From Gallaecimonas xiamenensis 3-C-1 (GTDB taxonomy: Bacteria > Pseudomonadota > Gammaproteobacteria > Enterobacterales > Gallaecimonadaceae), in the NCBI RefSeq assembly GCF_000299915.1, contig NZ_AMRI01000006.1:1-64000 (forward strand): a stretch of DNA of 64,000 nt. The letters are read 5' to 3'. Below, piece by piece: positions 61,056 through 64,000 of this stretch (its first letter is position 1; every line of letters begins with the position of its first letter). A program made the position numbers and the translations under genes. Under the pieces are notes generated by a model. That model was not told the DNA's origin. It saw nothing but the letters and a program-made list of their open reading frames with translations, and did not search any database.

Positions 61056-61874
61056 TCAGCATTCTACCCCAGACGCCGCCCCTTGGCACCAAGCCAGGGG
61101 GTCCGGCACCTGGTATTGGTAGCCCAGGGTTTTGGCCGTCCAGTCCCCCAGCACCCGCTTGCCCCCTTGCTGGTCGACAAATACCGGTTCGGCCAAGCCG
61201 GCCAGGCGGGCGGCCTGGGTATAGAACTGGTCACGCCGGTAGGCCACCGGGGCCACCCCGTGGAATACCTGGCCCCAACGGCCCTGTTCCAGCACCGCCA
61301 GGCAAAGGCCGATGGCGTCGGCCTGGTGGATGAGGTTCACCGGCGCCGCGCCACGGGGTAGACCCTCTTTGCCGGCCAGGAAACGGCCGGGGTAGCGGCC
61401 AGGGCCAAAGAGGCCGGCCATGCGGATCACACTGCTCTGGTAGCGACGGTCCTGAAGCAGGGCCGCTTCGGCCTGGGCCAGGGGAGACTGGGGGTCGGCC
61501 GGGCTCTGCTCGTCCAGGTTAGCGTCCTGTTCGGCCAGGGCGCCGGTGGAGGACACCAGCAGGATGTTTTCAACCGCCGTGCCAGCCAGGCCATCCCGCA
61601 AATGGGCCAGCATGGCCAGGTAGCTGTCGCCCTGGCCCCGGCGGATGCCGGGGGGGAAGGCCAGCACCAGTCGCCGGCAGTCGGCCAGTGGGCCCAGGGC
61701 TGGCAATTGCGCCAGATCCAGGGGGTGGGCCTTGAGGCCGGCAACCGCCAGCCGGGCACAAGCGGCCGGGTCACGCCTGGTTGCCAATACCGAAAAGCCT
61801 TTATGCAACAAGCTGTTGGCTAGCGGCTCACCGAGCCAACCGGCTCCTATAACACCTGTATCAATTTTCATCAT
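61056..61874 (-). CDS. NAD(P)-binding SDR-like protein (YeeZ-type)
   Basis: The 272-aa protein has an ATG start at 61874 or 61871. A Rossmann dinucleotide motif (TGVIGAGWLGEPLANSLL) opens it, with LLVSSTGALAEQDANLDE in the active-site region and IRMAGLFGPGRYPGRFL later. These are atypical extended SDR features like E. coli YeeZ and other epimerase-like proteins. The usual YxxxK is not clear, so catalysis is uncertain. The substrate is unknown. Confidence 0.8.
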   Translation of the reverse strand: MMKIDTGVIGAGWLGEPLANSLLHKGFSVLATRRDPAACARLAVAGLKAHPLDLAQLPALGPLADCRRLVLAFPPGIRRGQGDSYLAMLAHLRDGLAGTAVENILLVSSTGALAEQDANLDEQSPADPQSPLAQAEAALLQDRRYQSSVIRMAGLFGPGRYPGRFLAGKEGLPRGAAPVNLIHQADAIGLCLAVLEQGRWGQVFHGVAPVAYRRDQFYTQAARLAGLAEPVFVDQQGGKRVLGDWTAKTLGYQYQVPDPLAWCQGAASGVEC

Positions 61875-61944
61875 TTTAGGCACAAAGCAAATTTATGACT
61901 GTTCAGCTGCCTACTGCATGTTGTACAGTGGCTAGGTGTTTTCG

Positions 61945-62091
61945 ACCTGTCTCTTTGCAAGCGGAGCCAGGTTGGGGCACAAGCCACGCAGACGACGTCC
62001 CGGCTGTGTGGTCGTTTCAAGTCCGATGCCATGCTTAGTGGGAACCGAGCTGGCTGTCTTTCGGACTGGCCCGACGACAATAGAAACAGGC
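61945..62091. ncRNA. Candidate structured RNA (6S-like closing stem), strand uncertain
   Basis: This non-coding stretch contains nested complementary blocks. CCTGTCTC (61946-61953) pairs with GAAACAGG (62083-62090). GG-A-GCCAG (61963-61970) pairs with CTGGCCC (62066-62072). AGCCA (61982-61986) pairs with TGGCT (62051-62055). GACGAC (61991-61996) pairs with GTCGTT (62011-62016). The segment TTTGCAAGCGGAGCCAG resembles the 5' arm of E. coli 6S RNA (TTCGCAAGCGGGCCAG). However, the apical part does not match, it is about 35 bases short, and the zapA/ygfA neighbours of 6S are absent. I see no clear promoter or terminator. Confidence 0.25.
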
Positions 62092-62111
62092 AGAATCCCC
62101 TCTTCCCTCCT

Positions 62112-62663
62112 CTAGCCGTTGTCGTCGGGCTCACTTTTCTCCACTTTCTCTTTCAGTTTCATCAGGCCCTGCTGGTACTGGTCTCCCAGAATTTTGTCCA
62201 TCAGCAAGCCAAAGTAACGGCCCAGTACGTCATTGCCAAAGTTGGTGCGAAAGCCCCAGGTCACCTGGCTGCCACTGCCTTCTGCCTTGATCCGAAAATA
62301 GCTGTCCGCTTCTTCCTGGTTACCAAAATCCAGCTTCATGGCCACATAACCGGGGGCGTTGGCCTCCAGCAGCCGCATGGTGCCGTTGCCCACTTCCGCT
62401 TTGTTCGATTGCCAGCTCAGGCTATGGCCGCTCTGGCCTGGCTCGCCGGCTATGTCATAACGGGCGGCCGGATCCAGCCCATACCAAGGGGACCAGTCGT
62501 TGAATTGGTGAAAGTCTGACACCACGGCGAACACCTGGCGGGGGCTGGCGTCCATGTGCAGGCTGCGTTCCACCTGCACGTCCCTTGGCAGGAAGAGTCC
62601 CACCACCAAGAACAGCACCACCAACAACACCAGGGCGGTGACGAGTCGTTTCAACCAGACCAT
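62112..62663 (-). CDS. SRPBCC-family (polyketide cyclase-like) membrane-anchored protein
   Basis: The 183-aa protein starts at the ATG at 62663 after GAGGAG. An N-terminal membrane helix (VTALVLLVVLFLVVGLFLP) is followed by a START/SRPBCC fold. Diagnostic strings are the entry VERSLHMDASPRQVFAVVSDF, then FNDWSPWYGLDPAA and VTWGFRTNFGNDVLGRYFGLLMD. Such proteins bind hydrophobic ligands in a helix-grip pocket; no ligand can be named. The last residues are acidic. Confidence 0.88.
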   Translation of the reverse strand: MVWLKRLVTALVLLVVLFLVVGLFLPRDVQVERSLHMDASPRQVFAVVSDFHQFNDWSPWYGLDPAARYDIAGEPGQSGHSLSWQSNKAEVGNGTMRLLEANAPGYVAMKLDFGNQEEADSYFRIKAEGSGSQVTWGFRTNFGNDVLGRYFGLLMDKILGDQYQQGLMKLKEKVEKSEPDDNG

Positions 62664-62697
62664 ATTGTTCTCCTCTTGCTCGGCTAGCTAAGCACTA

Positions 62698-62715
62698 GCA
62701 GGGGCGCAAGCCCCT
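62698..62715. repeat. Inverted repeat, weak terminator candidate
   Basis: CAGGGGC-GCAA-GCCCCTG forms a perfect 7-bp hairpin between the permease stop and the SRPBCC start. No T tract follows on either strand, so termination is doubtful. Confidence 0.35.
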
Positions 62716-62721
62716 GGCAAG

Positions 62722-64000
62722 TCAATGATGGTGATGGGGTTTTATGATAAGACCCTTGGGCCAGAGCTCGGCGACGAAGCCCCGGGCGCCACGGCGCAGC
62801 AAGGCGGTGGCAAAAAGCCCCACCAGGGTCACGGCGCAGGCGATACGCCAGGGGCTGTCCGGGGCTATGTCCATCAGGGCCGGCAGGCTGGAAGCGTCCA
62901 CCCCCACCCATTGGCTGACGCCCCACCCCAGGGCGGCGGCCACCGCCATCACCACCAGGCCGTAAGCCCAGGCGAAACGGGGCGAGTGTTGCTGGGCCAG
63001 GTAGCGCAGCAGCCCCAGGTTCAAGGCCGGCCCCACCAGCAACAGGGCCAGGGCAGCCCCCCAATTGAGGCCAAAGGCCAACAGCACCGCCACCACAGGG
63101 GTCAGGCCGGTGGCACATAGGTGCAGGGGCAGCGCCAGGGCCAGCACCAACAGCAATTGCCATTCCGGGTGCACCGCCAGCGCCTGCCACAAGGGATGGG
63201 GTGCCAGGGTGGCCGCCACCACCAGGCCGGTGATCACCCAAGGCGCCGTGTGGTCGATCAGGTGGCCGTAGCCCATCTCGAAGGCCGAACGCAATGGCGC
63301 CTCGGCGTCATGTTGATAGCAGGAGCGAGCCGGCACCCGCTTGAGGAAACGCACCAACACCCAGGCGCAGGCCAGAGCCAGCACCAACACCGAGGCAAAG
63401 CGCCATAGGGTCAGCTCGCCCCCCAACACCGCCAGGCTGGCCAGCAGGGCATCGATACCGAAGATGGGGGCCGCCAACAGGAAGGCCAGGGCCATTACCG
63501 GGGGAGCGCCGTGTTGCAGCAACTTGGGGTAGACCCGGGCCGCGTCCGGCAGGCACACCGGCAGCATCAGGCCCCAGATCATGCCTCGCCAAAGCCCATG
63601 GGGTTGGTCTGGGCCGCTGTGGCGCAGGGGTCTTAGCCAATTGAGCAGCAAGGCCAGGCCGTAGGCGGCCAGCAGCCAAGGGGACAGGGCCAGCAGCAGG
63701 TGCCAAAAGCGCATCAGCGCCGCGCCGGTTTCCTGGCCGTGGTCGTGGCCGTGCAGATAAAGGGCGGGCAGGGAGATTGCCACCAGCACGGAGGCCCCCA
63801 GCAGGCCACCGACTCCCGCCATCCAGTTGCTGCCGTGGTGGTGGCGGCTAAAGGGCCTGTGCAGCACCACATGCAGCAGGGTGCCGGCCACCAGGCCTTG
63901 CAGCCAGCCCAGCTGTTCTGTGCCCAGATCCGGTAGCCAACGGTTGCCAAGGAAGAAGCCGGCCAGGGTGCCACCCACCACCAACCCCAAAGCCAGGGCG
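62722..64000 (-). CDS. His-rich putative metal permease (YraQ/UPF0718-like), 5' end cut off
   Basis: The reading frame stays open to the window edge (at least 426 codons visible), so the start is missing. The larger part (about from 63660 downward) is a two-bundle YraQ/UPF0718-type permease: PPVMALAFLLAAPIFGIDALL in the first half, and IDHTAPWVITGLVVAA with LPLHLCATGLTPVVAVLLAFGLNWGAALALLL in the second. The family's usual CSCG motif is degenerate (VCLPDAARV). The visible N-terminal segment (TLAGFFLGNRW..GLVAGTLLHVVLH) resembles the end of ZIP metal transporters. His clusters (SRHHHGS, HGHDHG, terminal HHHH) support metal transport, as in SO_0444-type Cu/Zn exporters. Confidence 0.75.
   Translation of the reverse strand, partial: ALALGLVVGGTLAGFFLGNRWLPDLGTEQLGWLQGLVAGTLLHVVLHRPFSRHHHGSNWMAGVGGLLGASVLVAISLPALYLHGHDHGQETGAALMRFWHLLLALSPWLLAAYGLALLLNWLRPLRHSGPDQPHGLWRGMIWGLMLPVCLPDAARVYPKLLQHGAPPVMALAFLLAAPIFGIDALLASLAVLGGELTLWRFASVLVLALACAWVLVRFLKRVPARSCYQHDAEAPLRSAFEMGYGHLIDHTAPWVITGLVVAATLAPHPLWQALAVHPEWQLLLVLALALPLHLCATGLTPVVAVLLAFGLNWGAALALLLVGPALNLGLLRYLAQQHSPRFAWAYGLVVMAVAAALGWGVSQWVGVDASSLPALMDIAPDSPWRIACAVTLVGLFATALLRRGARGFVAELWPKGLIIKPHHHH

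Noticed and set aside
61945-62091. Cobalamin or other riboswitch upstream of the SDR-like gene
   Set aside because: None of the conserved boxes of the cobalamin, TPP, FMN, lysine or glycine classes could be matched; only a general fold remains.
61871-62134. Small Cys-containing open frame on the minus strand (CVACAPTW, HCTTC)
   Set aside because: The Cys pairs look zinc-finger-like, but there is no ribosome binding site, the composition is erratic and the frame coincides with the paired blocks of the putative structured RNA.
62031-62519. 162-codon open frame on the plus strand
   Set aside because: Antisense to the SRPBCC gene, whose fold, start site and codon use are clear.

Overview
This 64 kb window is chromosomal DNA from a GC-rich gammaproteobacterium. 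Several gene blocks keep an order typical of Alteromonadales, Aeromonadales and Enterobacterales: ubiE-ubiJ-ubiB-tatABC-tatD-hemB, rhlB/trxA-rho-ubiD-fre, hemC-hemD-hemX-hemY, and cyaA/cyaY-lptM-lysA-dapF-DUF484-xerC-yigB-uvrD. GC content by eye is well above that of E. coli. A marine or environmental genus such as Gallaecimonas would fit, but that is inference. I recognised no rRNA, tRNA, CRISPR array, prophage or insertion sequence.

Region by region. 1-7740: the tail of a PKD-type secreted protein, a small unknown gene, an RND efflux adaptor/pump pair without an outer-membrane channel gene, a large lipoprotein, then a scrambled remnant in which a copy of the ubiE promoter and 5' end is joined in frame to a broken outer-membrane efflux channel. 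7741-12743: a minus-strand catabolic cluster with a GntP-type permease, an iron-type alcohol dehydrogenase, an acylating semialdehyde dehydrogenase and an IclR regulator. 13077-19651: ubiquinone, Tat export and haem genes. 19782-22385: a three-gene glycosyltransferase cassette (GT2, LAB_N, ArnT-like). 22440-26908: an HTH regulator, a DUF4124 protein, pilU and a chemoreceptor. 26898-34226: gppA, rhlB, trxA, rho, ubiD, fre. 34189-37281: two transporters and two small envelope proteins. 37367-41607: haem genes hemC, a fused hemD-hemX, hemY, plus a DUF2914 gene. 41737-51117: cyaA, then on to uvrD. 51164-64000: a lipoprotein, rarD, a NIT-domain chemoreceptor, tag, a modular chitinase, a secreted pyroglutamyl-peptidase-like protein, argS, an SDR-like protein, a possible structured RNA, an SRPBCC protein and a His-rich putative metal permease cut by the window end.

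Most genes are ordinary core genes. The parts most worth a second look are the ubiE/efflux-channel chimera at 7283-7740, the exported peptidase C15 homologue whose catalytic Cys position is Ser, the hemD-hemX fusion, the GT2-LAB_N-ArnT cassette, the unexplained fold at 61945-62091, the proline inside the chemoreceptor signalling tip, a convincing CRP box just ahead of cyaA, and the composite metal permease at the right edge. I did not find a clear multi-gene system of an entirely unknown type.
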